From an uncultured bacterium (GTDB taxonomy: Bacteria > Hydrogenedentota > Hydrogenedentia > Hydrogenedentales > Hydrogenedentaceae): DNA of 64,000 bases. Positions within the stretch are counted from its first letter, which is position 1. The number at the start of each line of letters is the position of its first letter. The stretch spans positions 1 to 64,000 of the forward strand of contig CALLRP010000022.1 in the NCBI GenBank assembly GCA_938014335.1, read 5' to 3'. Positions 37,915 through 47,336 of this stretch are shown here, piece after piece. Position numbers and translations under genes: made by a program. The notes under the pieces are model-generated. The model was not told the origin of the DNA, made no database searches, and saw nothing but the letters and a program-made list of their open reading frames with translations.

Positions 37915-39281
37915 ATGAATCGCAGAAAGTTTTTAAAAATTTAAACTGCAGGATTGCTTTCCTCTCTTTCTTTGTCTGTAATGCATAGAAGTTCCGCAGA
38001 TATATATCTTAAAGTAGCCCCATTTCGATGTGATGTGACCCCTCCCTTAGGTACCCCCTGGTATCCCAGTTATAAGCCGTTAGATACAATTGAACATCCT
38101 CTTCTTGCAAAGGGAATTATTATAGACTCTGCAAAAAATCGATATGTGTTATGTGCTATTGACTGGTGTGAGATAGCAAATCGTTCCTATTCTCGTCTAT
38201 GTGAGTTAATTGTGAATACAGTTAAAACAGACCTTCATGCGGTTTTTGTGCATACTGTTCATCAACACACCGCTCCCATGTGCGATGAAGATGCTTTTGA
38301 TATTATTGCAACTCTTCCGAATCCCCCTCCCTGGCCTAAAAAGGAAGTATTTAAGGAAATATTTAATAGAATTGCCCATTCAGTCAAAAATGCGTTATCA
38401 CAATTAACCCCATGCAATTTAATTGAAATAGGTTTTGCAAAGGTAGATAAAGTTGCTTTTAACCGACGGGTTCTTATGCCCGATGGAAACATTGTTTCTC
38501 GTTCCAGTTCCTGCAAAGACCCGAAATTAATGGAAGCAGAGGAAGGATTAATTGACCCCTATTTATGAACTTTAAGTTTTACCTCAACAGCAGGAAAACC
38601 ATTGCACGGTTGCATTATTATGCCACGCATCCTCAAAGTTTCTATTGGAACCCTCGTGCCCGTTACGATTTCCCCGGTATGGCACGCGAAGAAATAGAAA
38701 AGCAAGAGGGGATACCACATATCTATTTTACAGATTGTGGCGGAGATGTTGCCGCCGATAAATATAATGATGGCACCCCCTCCGCACGCCAAAAGTTATA
38801 TCAGCGATTATTAGAAGCAATGCAGAAAGTTGTACAATACTTACAAAGAGATATTCTTGCGGAGCCAGAACTCAAAGTAACTCCCATTTTATTAGAACCA
38901 TCTAATGAAAATCATCATCGTAGAGAAACTTTAGAGAAAATGATGAACGATACTACTCAAAAACATCATGTCCGTATTGACTCCGCAATGGAGTTAGCAT
39001 GGAAAAATCGCTCCGCACAACCTATTCCAATAGAAGTACTTCATATAGGGAATGTATCTATCTTAAGTCTGCCGGGTGAACCGATGGTAGATTTTCAACT
39101 ATATAGCCAACAAATCGTTCCACAACGCCATGTTTTTGTGGCAGGTTATGGAGATTGTGGACCTGCATATATCTGCACTGAAAAATCCTTCGAAGAAGGC
39201 GGTTATGAACCCTATGCTTCTCATATTGTTCCTTCATCTGAAACAAAACTCAAGTTAGCAATTAAAGAAGTGATAAATTAA
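37915..39281 (+). pseudogene. Decayed tandem copy of the ceramidase-like gene
   Basis: The sequence is collinear with the intact gene 12 nt upstream but carries three lesions. A TAA at 37942-37944 stops the Tat signal peptide after nine residues (its NRRKFLK motif is still visible). A TGA at 38566-38568 replaces the arginine in the LIDPYLR block. A one-base deletion near 38600-38602 shifts the frame before the A-R-L-H-Y-Y-A-T-H-P block. The three remaining blocks stay similar to the active copy throughout, including the HQHTAP and LPGEPM motifs, so decay looks recent. Alternatively, sequencing error could explain one lesion but hardly all three. Confidence 0.85.
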
Positions 39282-39442
39282 GAAAAATCAAATAGAATTG
39301 TTCATAGGAAAATAAAACCTCGACCTTATTCTATGTAACTAAGATTTTGTATAATAAAATATGACACCATTTCATTAAACTTTTTGTCTGTTATTACATC
39401 TAATTATTACAACTATCCATTATTATTTTGGAGGTATTTCTA

Positions 39443-40807
39443 ATGAAAAATAATGAAATAACAAGAAGAGTATTTCTCACGGTTGCAACATGTACTGCAG
39501 TAGGAAGTGCTTTTGCTCAAAAGAAACCCAATACAGCGAAAGTGGTCCCTCGTAAACTTTCCCCTAATGAAAAATTGAATATGGCAGGCATTGGTATTGG
39601 CGGAAAAGGAAGAGAGGATATTCTCTCCTGTTCGCGAGAAAATATTGTAGCACTGTGTGATGTAGATTTGGATTATGCCAGCGAGACGATTAAACGCGTT
39701 CCCCAGGCAAAAGTTTATCAAGATTACCGCAAAATGTTCGATGAAATAGGTGAAGAAATTGATGCAGTTACCATCTCTACTCCTGACCATTCCCACGCGA
39801 TAATAGCGTATACCGCTATGCAATTAGGGAAACATGTTTATGTTCAAAAACCTATGACTCATACCATTGCAGAAGCAAAACTGCTTCGTAAAGTAGCCCA
39901 GGAAATGAAAGTAGCCACACAAATGGGAAATCAGGGACACTCGGGTGTAGGTGCTCGCGAAGTATGTGAAATGATTTGGACAGGTGCTATAGGACAGGTT
40001 AAAGAGGCACACATCTGGACAGACCGTCCCCGTGCAGGTTGGTCTCAAGGTGTTGCAAATCCTTTTCCCGAAGAACCTATTCCTGCTTCTATGGACTGGA
40101 ATTTGTGGATAGGTCCCGCCCCTATGCGTCCCTACAACCATGGTTATGCTCCCCATAATTGGCGGGGATGGATTGATTTTGGGTGTGGTGCTTTAGGAGA
40201 TATGGGTTGCCATATTATGGACCCTGCATTCTGGGCTCTTAAATTGGACAAAGCCAAAGAGGTTACGATTGAAATAGTTATGATTGAAGGGCATAATACA
40301 CAGACTTATCCTGTGCAGTCTATAGTCAAATATCATTTCTCCGAACGAGAGAATATGGACCCCGTAGATGTCTATTGGTATGACAAAGGAAATAAACCTC
40401 AAAAACCTATAGATATTCCTGCCGAAGAACCTATCGGTGATGGCGATAATGGCTCTCTCTTCATAGGTACAAGTGGTTATTTGACTGCGGGTGAATATGG
40501 CGGGAAAGCAAGACTATTACCGGAAGCCCGTATGAAGGATTACAAAAAGCCTGACCCGATGATTCCTCGGGTAAGCGGTTCGAACCATTACCGTAATTGG
40601 CTCGAAGCATGCAAAGGAGGAGAACCCGCATGTTCTAACTTTGACTATGCAAGTGCCCTTACAGAAGTCGTTTTATTAGGTTGTATAGCACAAAGGTTGA
40701 ATAGAAAAATTACATATAACATGGTAGAAGGCAAATTTGTCGGTGATGATGAAGCCAATGCTATGTTAACAAAACCTTATAGAGAGGGGTGGGCTCTACC
40801 CGCCTAA
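39443..40807 (+). CDS. Tat-exported Gfo/Idh/MocA oxidoreductase
   Basis: The protein has 454 residues; the ATG at 39443 has GGAGG at 39430-39434 and the frame's upstream TTG is discarded. TRRVFL in the N-terminus with a hydrophobic core ending at FAQ is a twin-arginine signal. GIGIGGKGRED is the nucleotide-binding glycine motif, VQKPMTHT contains the E/Q-K-P motif, and MGCHIMD carries the family H. It probably oxidises or reduces a sugar in the periplasm with bound NAD(P). It follows the ceramidase-like region by 160 nt. Confidence 0.88.
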   Translation: MKNNEITRRVFLTVATCTAVGSAFAQKKPNTAKVVPRKLSPNEKLNMAGIGIGGKGREDILSCSRENIVALCDVDLDYASETIKRVPQAKVYQDYRKMFDEIGEEIDAVTISTPDHSHAIIAYTAMQLGKHVYVQKPMTHTIAEAKLLRKVAQEMKVATQMGNQGHSGVGAREVCEMIWTGAIGQVKEAHIWTDRPRAGWSQGVANPFPEEPIPASMDWNLWIGPAPMRPYNHGYAPHNWRGWIDFGCGALGDMGCHIMDPAFWALKLDKAKEVTIEIVMIEGHNTQTYPVQSIVKYHFSERENMDPVDVYWYDKGNKPQKPIDIPAEEPIGDGDNGSLFIGTSGYLTAGEYGGKARLLPEARMKDYKKPDPMIPRVSGSNHYRNWLEACKGGEPACSNFDYASALTEVVLLGCIAQRLNRKITYNMVEGKFVGDDEANAMLTKPYREGWALPA

Positions 40808-40843
40808 CAATCCCCGGGGATGGGGATTTTATCTATAAATCCT

Positions 40844-40874
40844 GCCGTATATTTGAGAAACTCAAATATACGGC
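40844..40874. terminator. Bidirectional intrinsic terminator
   Basis: A perfect 14-bp stem (40844-40857 with 40861-40874) has a 3-nt AAA loop. It lies between the convergent stops at 40807 (plus) and 40883 (minus). A short T-rich stretch follows on the plus strand. Confidence 0.8.
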
Positions 40875-40882
40875 TTCGTGTT

Positions 40883-41806
40883 TTATTCTGGGGATTGCGA
40901 TTTTATATTGGACTGAGTGAGAAGGACCCATAAACATCCCGTTAGCAATACGAATGTGCCTGTCCATTGAATTATATTCAGGGATTCATTCTTCCATAGC
41001 AACAGAGCAATAAAATGTGTAATCAATGGATTTAAGGTTAGCAGGGTATTACAAAAAGCGGAACCTAAGTGCCACTGGGCATAATGAAAAGAAGAATGGG
41101 CTACTGCAATAGGCAAAAGTCCAGAAAAGATAGCAAGTAAGTGAATAGAAATATTTACTTGCGCTATCCTTCCCGGCTCACCCAATAAACAACCTAAAAG
41201 GAATAATCCAATGGTTGTATATATAGATATAACGCCGAACATAGGAATGGGATGTAATTCCCGTTCCACGGTATATTTTCCGTAAACACAATAAATACCC
41301 CATAAAAATGCAGAAATAAATAAAGATAGTACTGCCCGATAGAGATAGGGGAACTCATTCCCAGATGAAGGCTTGTAAATGAGCAGGATAGAACCAGCTA
41401 TTCCTAATAAAGAACCGATTATGAATAGGGGACGTTTGATTAACGAACGCTCTTCTGCAAAAACGATGAATGAGAAAAAAGCTACAATCGGTATCTGTAT
41501 TTTAACTAAAATCTGTCCCAAACTTGCAGTAGAATAATACACTCCAATTGTCCAGGTAGCCTGCATAATTACATTAATCGCAGACAAGATAATCGTAGGT
41601 ATAGGGCGGGAAAAAGCTAATTGAAAAGATTTTTTGTAAAAGAAAAAACAATAAGGAACAATGAAAAGAACCGCTCCTAAATATCGTATACCTGCCTGGG
41701 TAAAGGGGTCATACGCATCCTGAAGATAGCGAATACAAATGGGTGAAAAGGACCACCCTAATATTGCCAAAGAAAGAGCTATACTCGCTTTTTGTTTTTG
41801 CGACAT
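40883..41806 (-). CDS. EamA/DMT-family transporter
   Basis: The protein has 307 residues and ten predicted TM helices in two five-helix repeats, the normal layout for the EamA drug/metabolite exporter family. Its LAILGWSFSPICIRYL start and SLGQILVKIQIPIVAFFSFIVFAEERS segment are typical. The substrate cannot be predicted. AAGGT lies upstream of the start. It is followed in the same orientation, after 59 nt, by no other gene up to leuB's end. Confidence 0.82.
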   Translation of the reverse strand: MSQKQKASIALSLAILGWSFSPICIRYLQDAYDPFTQAGIRYLGAVLFIVPYCFFFYKKSFQLAFSRPIPTIILSAINVIMQATWTIGVYYSTASLGQILVKIQIPIVAFFSFIVFAEERSLIKRPLFIIGSLLGIAGSILLIYKPSSGNEFPYLYRAVLSLFISAFLWGIYCVYGKYTVERELHPIPMFGVISIYTTIGLFLLGCLLGEPGRIAQVNISIHLLAIFSGLLPIAVAHSSFHYAQWHLGSAFCNTLLTLNPLITHFIALLLWKNESLNIIQWTGTFVLLTGCLWVLLTQSNIKSQSPE

Positions 41807-41865
41807 AATAACCTTATATCCAAAAAAGCCCCCTTTGCTATAACAATTTTATCTATTTATCAAAT

Positions 41866-42945
41866 CTATATTTTTGCAACATAATCTGCAATGGCATCGC
41901 CAATTTTAGTTGTGGACCAGCCCGATTCTTTAATTTCTTTTGCAGAAAGGCCTGGCAATGCTTTTGATTCAAAGAACTTAATCACTGCTTGTTCAAGAAT
42001 CTCTGCCCCTTTGGTTTCACCCATATGGTCTAACAACATTTGCCCGGCTAATATACAAGCCAACGGATTAATAATATTCATCCCTGTATATTTGGGAGCA
42101 CTCCCTCCTATCGGTTCAAACATGGAAACGCCTTCTGGATTAATGTTTCCCCCAGCGGCAACACCCATACCTCCCTGTATCATAGCACCTAAATCCGTGA
42201 TAATGTCGCCAAACATATTATCCGTAACAAGTACATCAAACCATTCTGGATTTTTCACCATCCACATGGTTGTCGCATCTACATGAGCGTAATCTCGTTT
42301 TATATCCGGGTATTCTTTTTCTCCCATCTCATGGAAAGCCCGTTCCCATAAATCAAAAACGAATGTTAATACATTTGTTTTCCCTACCAGCGTTAGTTTT
42401 TTATCTTTATTTCTTTTTCGTGTTAATTCAAAAGCATATTTCAGACAGCGGTCTACTTCAAAACGTGTATAAACACTTTCCTGAATTGCAACTTCATGAG
42501 GTGTCCCTTTCTTCTGAAAACCGCCACATCCTGTATAAAGTCCACCCGTATTTTCACGAACTACCACAAAGTCAATTTCCTTAGGTCCCTTATCTTTTAT
42601 AGGTGTATAAACATTCGGATATAACTTTACCGGGCGAAGGTTAATATACTGGTCTAACTCGAAGCGCAAGCGAAGTAAAATCCCTTTTTCTAAAATGCCG
42701 GGTTTCACATCCGGATGTCCTATAGCACCTAAATAAATAGCGTCAAATTTCTTTAATTCATCCACCGCACTATCAGGAAGAATCTCCCCAGTTTTCAAAT
42801 AGCGGTCCCCACCAAAATCATATAATTCTGTATCTATTGAAAAACCTAACTTCTGCGCTACTGCGTTTAATACTTTCACTCCTTCGTTTAATACTTCAGG
42901 ACCCGTTCCATCACCGGGTAGTAAAGCAATACGATATTTTGCCAT
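41866..42945 (-). CDS. leuB: 3-isopropylmalate dehydrogenase-like enzyme
   Basis: The protein has 359 residues from the ATG at 42945 (GGGAG SD); a longer frame to 43020 is an unsupported extension. It shows LLPGDGTGPEV, AIYLGAIGHPDVK, LRFELDQYINLRPVKL, VVVRENTGGLYTG, and DNMFGDIITDLGAMIQGGMG for substrate, metal and NAD sites. It oxidatively decarboxylates 3-isopropylmalate in leucine synthesis. The FELDQYINLRP form also occurs in tartrate/D-malate dehydrogenases, so the exact substrate is not certain. No other leucine genes are nearby. Confidence 0.85.
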   Translation of the reverse strand: MAKYRIALLPGDGTGPEVLNEGVKVLNAVAQKLGFSIDTELYDFGGDRYLKTGEILPDSAVDELKKFDAIYLGAIGHPDVKPGILEKGILLRLRFELDQYINLRPVKLYPNVYTPIKDKGPKEIDFVVVRENTGGLYTGCGGFQKKGTPHEVAIQESVYTRFEVDRCLKYAFELTRKRNKDKKLTLVGKTNVLTFVFDLWERAFHEMGEKEYPDIKRDYAHVDATTMWMVKNPEWFDVLVTDNMFGDIITDLGAMIQGGMGVAAGGNINPEGVSMFEPIGGSAPKYTGMNIINPLACILAGQMLLDHMGETKGAEILEQAVIKFFESKALPGLSAKEIKESGWSTTKIGDAIADYVAKI

Positions 42946-43126
42946 AAAATAATTCTCCCATAGATTAAGATTTTTGTAATAAAACTCAATAAAATCAATG
43001 ATTACAGAAAATTTAAGCATTAATTATAACAAAAATATATTGTAAAAAACACCTTACTAAACTTCCTAAAATCTAACAAATAAAATTTTACTTTGTTCCT
43101 ATTTTGAATGTCTTTATTTGATTTTA

Positions 43127-43135
43127 TGGTAAAAT
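43127..43135 (+). promoter_or_regulatory. Extended -10 candidate for the HD-GYP gene
   Basis: TGGTAAAAT at 43127-43135 is a TGN extended -10. A TTGAAT at 43104-43109 is 20 nt upstream, too far for a normal -35, so only the -10 is proposed. Confidence 0.35.
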
Positions 43136-43178
43136 ATAATTGAAATTTATATAAACTTTTTGGGAGAATGATAAAATA

Positions 43179-44186
43179 ATGGAAGAATATTTAAGGGAAG
43201 AGGAGGAAAAAACAGATACACATAAAAACTATTTTCCCATCCCAATTTTACTTTTTCAGATAGATAAGATTGTAAATTTTGATTTATTTTTACGGACCAA
43301 TAAAAATAACGAACCTGTTTTATATCGTTCTAAAAGTTTACCTATTACTGAAAATGATATATCCCGTTTAAGAAAACAGGGCATAGAAACTTTATATGCT
43401 CGTTCTGAAAATAAAAGGGAATATAATCATTATCTTGAACAACATCTAAAAGAAATATTGTCCGATAAAAATGTCTCTCCTCAGAAAAGGACCGAAGTTT
43501 TATACTCGGTTACTACTCAAACTGTAAAGGAAATGTTAGAAGATCCTCGTTCGGGACAATTACTTCCCCGCTCACGAAATTTGATTGAACATGCTTTAGA
43601 CTTTATATTTCATGAACCAACTGCCTTCCAGTGTATGCTTAAAGTTACGAATTTTGATTACTATACCCATACCCATTCTGTCAATGTCGGAATTTTTAGT
43701 ATTTTCCTTGCCAAGGAAATTCATTTTTCTGAAGATGAAATACTTCGTTTCGGGATGGGAGCACTTTTACATGATATAGGTAAATGTAGGGTTGACCCTC
43801 AAATTGTAAATTTTCCTGGAAAATTGTCGGCAGAACAGTATGAACAGATGAAAAAACACCCCATATATGGATATGAAATATTAACTAAAGAACAAGGATT
43901 GAAAGACGAATTACAATTGGATGTTGTTCGACATCACCATGAGAAACTGTCAGGGAATGGATATCCAGATAAATTAAAGGGGAATGAAGTTAGTATATAC
44001 GCGAGGGTATCTTCAATATGTGATATTTTTGATGCATTAACTACACGAAGAAGTTATAAAAATGCTTATTCTTCATTTGAAGCGTTAAAGCTAATAAAAG
44101 AACGGATGGCTGAGGATTTGGACCAGGAGATATTAAAAAGATTTATCCTTTTAATGAGTGAAAAAAAGCAAAAATATACAGGATAA
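43179..44186 (+). CDS. HD-GYP domain cyclic-di-GMP phosphodiesterase
   Basis: The protein has 335 residues and no TM segment or receiver domain. An N-terminal region (about 1-150) is of unknown fold. The HD-GYP domain (about 155-330) has H164, the H198-D199 pair in LLHDIGK, HHHEKLSGNGYPDKL (GYP at 261-263) and the usual D in SICDIFDALT. It should hydrolyse c-di-GMP. The PilZ protein at 15668 and the PilT ATPase at 47337 are possible members of the same control pathway. Confidence 0.88.
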   Translation: MEEYLREEEEKTDTHKNYFPIPILLFQIDKIVNFDLFLRTNKNNEPVLYRSKSLPITENDISRLRKQGIETLYARSENKREYNHYLEQHLKEILSDKNVSPQKRTEVLYSVTTQTVKEMLEDPRSGQLLPRSRNLIEHALDFIFHEPTAFQCMLKVTNFDYYTHTHSVNVGIFSIFLAKEIHFSEDEILRFGMGALLHDIGKCRVDPQIVNFPGKLSAEQYEQMKKHPIYGYEILTKEQGLKDELQLDVVRHHHEKLSGNGYPDKLKGNEVSIYARVSSICDIFDALTTRRSYKNAYSSFEALKLIKERMAEDLDQEILKRFILLMSEKKQKYTG

Positions 44187-44443
44187 TAAAACTATTATCT
44201 AATAAAATTCTAATTATTATCGTTTTTAATAGTATATGTCTTTTATCAAAGCGGGGAAGTATAAAATTTGGACCTTATTTCTTTCTCATAAATTAGGATA
44301 CCTTTATTATGATATGTTAAAATAATATTTTTATAATTTATCTATTTAATGAGCAATAACAGACAAAAATAACTCTTTCTTTACTCGATACTCTCGCTCT
44401 AACGAATAAAAAATATACGCTTTGTTTTTTTGCCTCTTTGCTA

Positions 44444-46042
44444 TTACTTTTTGAACTTTGCGCGAACATCTCCGGCAACACGAGTAGAGATACCTAACGA
44501 CCTACAGACCGCCACCAATTCTGCTAAGACATCCCCATAACCCATAACTATATGGTTGGACATGTGTGATGCCATGAGTTGGTCACGGTCATAGCCGGGG
44601 ATATGGACATTGGCGATAGGCCATTGAGGAGTGGTCTTATTCAGTCGGTCTTGAAGTTCCTCTTTGGGCACTTCCACGACTTCACCGACCCCGCAGTCCA
44701 TACCTAATTTGCCATTGGCTTCATAGGCACGTGCCCATGTAATAATGCCTGGTTTGGATACACCCGAGCATGTTCCCCCACCTAATGGGAAATACATCGG
44801 TGGCTGACGATACACCTTTGTATTTTTCCAACCGCCAAAGTGAGCCGGAGGGGCACCCCCCGAAATCAGGAATACCCACAGGAATTTTCCTTCAAATTCC
44901 CTCCCCCATCGGACATCATGTAAGGTAGTTTCAGGAGGCATGTTTTTACGAGTATAAATTTCATACAACAATAACTGTGGAATTCCTGCTCCCATATCCC
45001 CTTCATTAAAATGAACAATCGGCTGTCCCTCTTTAATAATTTTTTTGGTCTCGGGATCTCTTACCGGTGGACGGTCCGAATTATTGAGCATACCCTCAAC
45101 TAAGTCAGAAGCAGGACAGCAACGCACGAGGCCGTACTGATATGGAATCCCAATAGCACTTAAACCGTATCTTGCTACCATACGCACTGCAGAACTATAC
45201 ATCTTCATTTGTGAAAGAACCTGGTCGTATACCAAATCTGTAAATTTATTGGTTCCCCAATCGAACCAAGTCCCTTTCTTAACAAGCCAATCTAAATGTT
45301 TCTGTGCTTCTTCATCACTGACAAGGTTCATCTCTGCCAATAAATCCGATTGGTTGAGATATTCAATGGGCAGTCCTACTGCACCTAATTTCGCAGGGTC
45401 TATAACTGCATTGAGCATACCCATACAACCGGGGTCGAATTGCCCCATAATACGCCGATTCCGTAAAATATCTTCTGCTAATTTCTTCCCAAATTGTTCA
45501 GCCGAAGCAGGCAAATTAAGTTTTTCTGCATCGGTGAGATGACTCAAATCATGTATGACCTTTCCAGTATCTAACCATTCCTTTAATTTCTTCATAAACA
45601 CAGGGTCATCGGAGAAAGTCTCACTCCACAAGCGAGAATGTTTTACATTGAGTCGGTCTAATGTTGCGGAATGGTTGAGTAAAGCCACGAGACCCGGCCA
45701 GGTGCCATCGAAATTAGCCAATAATAGCACGGGTCCCCGATGAGTCTGTAAAGGACCTGAAACATGATGGGAATATGCCCATATATTCAGTACTACAATA
45801 ACAGGCGCATCGGGTTCAATTTGTGAAAAAACCTGAACCCCTTCACATTGCCTTGTAATAAAGCCATGTTTCTTTTTTGAATCATATTTGGGTAAAACAC
45901 GAGTCGTATAACCTAACTTTTTTAGGGCTTGTTGTAATAGATTTAGTGTTTTCTCTTGCATAGGCCAGCCAACACGGCATGCGGTATCACGAAAATCGCC
46001 ATTATTAACGAGATATACCACTTTATTATTAGATTTAGCCAT
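44444..46042 (-). CDS. L-fucose isomerase-like protein
   Basis: The protein has 532 residues with no signal peptide. Its layout, including an N-terminal substrate-binding-like half, the FNEGDMGAGIPQ block with acidic metal ligands and a C-terminal YGDVLAELVAVCRSLG segment, fits the fucose/arabinose isomerase superfamily rather than a fully canonical FucI. AAGGAG precedes the ATG. It follows a Gfo/Idh/MocA oxidoreductase by 81 nt, so the two probably act on one deoxysugar or pentose. Confidence 0.7.
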   Translation of the reverse strand: MAKSNNKVVYLVNNGDFRDTACRVGWPMQEKTLNLLQQALKKLGYTTRVLPKYDSKKKHGFITRQCEGVQVFSQIEPDAPVIVVLNIWAYSHHVSGPLQTHRGPVLLLANFDGTWPGLVALLNHSATLDRLNVKHSRLWSETFSDDPVFMKKLKEWLDTGKVIHDLSHLTDAEKLNLPASAEQFGKKLAEDILRNRRIMGQFDPGCMGMLNAVIDPAKLGAVGLPIEYLNQSDLLAEMNLVSDEEAQKHLDWLVKKGTWFDWGTNKFTDLVYDQVLSQMKMYSSAVRMVARYGLSAIGIPYQYGLVRCCPASDLVEGMLNNSDRPPVRDPETKKIIKEGQPIVHFNEGDMGAGIPQLLLYEIYTRKNMPPETTLHDVRWGREFEGKFLWVFLISGGAPPAHFGGWKNTKVYRQPPMYFPLGGGTCSGVSKPGIITWARAYEANGKLGMDCGVGEVVEVPKEELQDRLNKTTPQWPIANVHIPGYDRDQLMASHMSNHIVMGYGDVLAELVAVCRSLGISTRVAGDVRAKFKK

Positions 46043-46123
46043 ACCTTAACTCCTTATGGTTTCCTTGTTTTATACAACAATCATCATATTATCACGAATA
46101 AAAATCAACTTCAAATAGTTTTA

Positions 46124-47191
46124 TTAACGAATAGGGATTTCTTTGTTTTTTCTGGAAGATTCATACAGAGTATCTATAATTTTCTGAACCTGTAAGGATT
46201 GTTCAGGCTGAACAATAACGGCTTTATCCTCTTCGATACATTCGGTAAAGTGGCGTATTTCTTTACGATGCCCATCTTCCGGAGATAGCCAATCCCAAGT
46301 ATAACGAGTCAGCGAAGAGTGATCAGCAGAATAAATGCCAGGGGGATGAGTAGTTAATCCTGCCTTATCGCCTAAAACAGTGACATTGTAAACTTCTTCG
46401 GGGATGTTCGCTGCCCATGAGAAACTAAACTGCATGGTTACATCATTTTCAAAACGAACGAAACCTGTTGCGTAATCCTCAACATCAAATTCTTTTACAT
46501 TATAATGAACACCCCAATCCGCATTGAATAAATCGGGTCTATCGCCAAACATACGATATACCTTTGCAGATGCGGATATAGGTTTCGGGCACCCCATTAG
46601 CCAAAAACACAGATCCATCATATGAACACCAATATCAATTAAAGGACCACCGCGAGACTCTTTTGCTATATGGAACTTACCCCAACTTGGGATACCTCTT
46701 TTGCGAAGCCATTTTGCCTCTGCTGTATACACTCTACCTAATACTCCCTTATCTACCATCTCCTTTAACTTCTCAGCTCCTGCTTCGAACCGCATATGTT
46801 GGGCTACCATTAATTTCTTTTTATTTTTCCGAGCGATTTCTACCATTTTCTTTGCTTCTGTGGAGTTCATGGCTATAGGTTTCTCTACCAAAACATGAGC
46901 CCCTGCATTCAAAGCAGAGATGGTCATCGGAGCATGAAGCCGATTTTGTGTGCAAACATCAATAATATCGAACTTTTCTCTTTTTAACATCTCCCCATAA
47001 TCGGTGTAGACCGTTGCTTGTTTACATAGCTTCGCTTCGCTTTCGGGTCTCTCTTTTATTGTGTCGCATAACCCTGCAATAATAATTCGTCCTTCCTCCT
47101 CTAACTCCCGCCAATAGGGTAAATGCCGTTCCTGGGCTATAGCACCACAACCTATTATACCTACTTTTAAAGGGTCTTTTTTCTTAGGCAT
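46124..47191 (-). CDS. Cytoplasmic Gfo/Idh/MocA oxidoreductase
   Basis: The protein has 355 residues and, unlike the other two members here, no Tat signal. GIIGCGAIAQERHLPY is the dinucleotide-binding motif, VEKPIAM the catalytic K motif (EKP), and DIGVHMMDLCFWLMG carries the family H and D. It is an NAD(P)-dependent sugar dehydrogenase. It is the first gene of a pair with the isomerase-like protein. Confidence 0.88.
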   Translation of the reverse strand: MPKKKDPLKVGIIGCGAIAQERHLPYWRELEEEGRIIIAGLCDTIKERPESEAKLCKQATVYTDYGEMLKREKFDIIDVCTQNRLHAPMTISALNAGAHVLVEKPIAMNSTEAKKMVEIARKNKKKLMVAQHMRFEAGAEKLKEMVDKGVLGRVYTAEAKWLRKRGIPSWGKFHIAKESRGGPLIDIGVHMMDLCFWLMGCPKPISASAKVYRMFGDRPDLFNADWGVHYNVKEFDVEDYATGFVRFENDVTMQFSFSWAANIPEEVYNVTVLGDKAGLTTHPPGIYSADHSSLTRYTWDWLSPEDGHRKEIRHFTECIEEDKAVIVQPEQSLQVQKIIDTLYESSRKNKEIPIR

Positions 47192-47336
47192 AAAAACTTC
47201 CTTTCTTCCTTTAATAATTCAAAGTGTTAATTAAAATGAATAATGAATGAAGAGAATAATAAAAAATATTGTAAAAAAATTACAAAAAGAAGCCTACTTG
47301 TTTTTTCCCATTAGAACTGTATTCTGTAATTATACT

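Noticed and set aside
43168-43179. Three-codon leader frame overlapping the HD-GYP start
   Set aside because: The SD lies only 1 nt before its ATG, so translation is unlikely.
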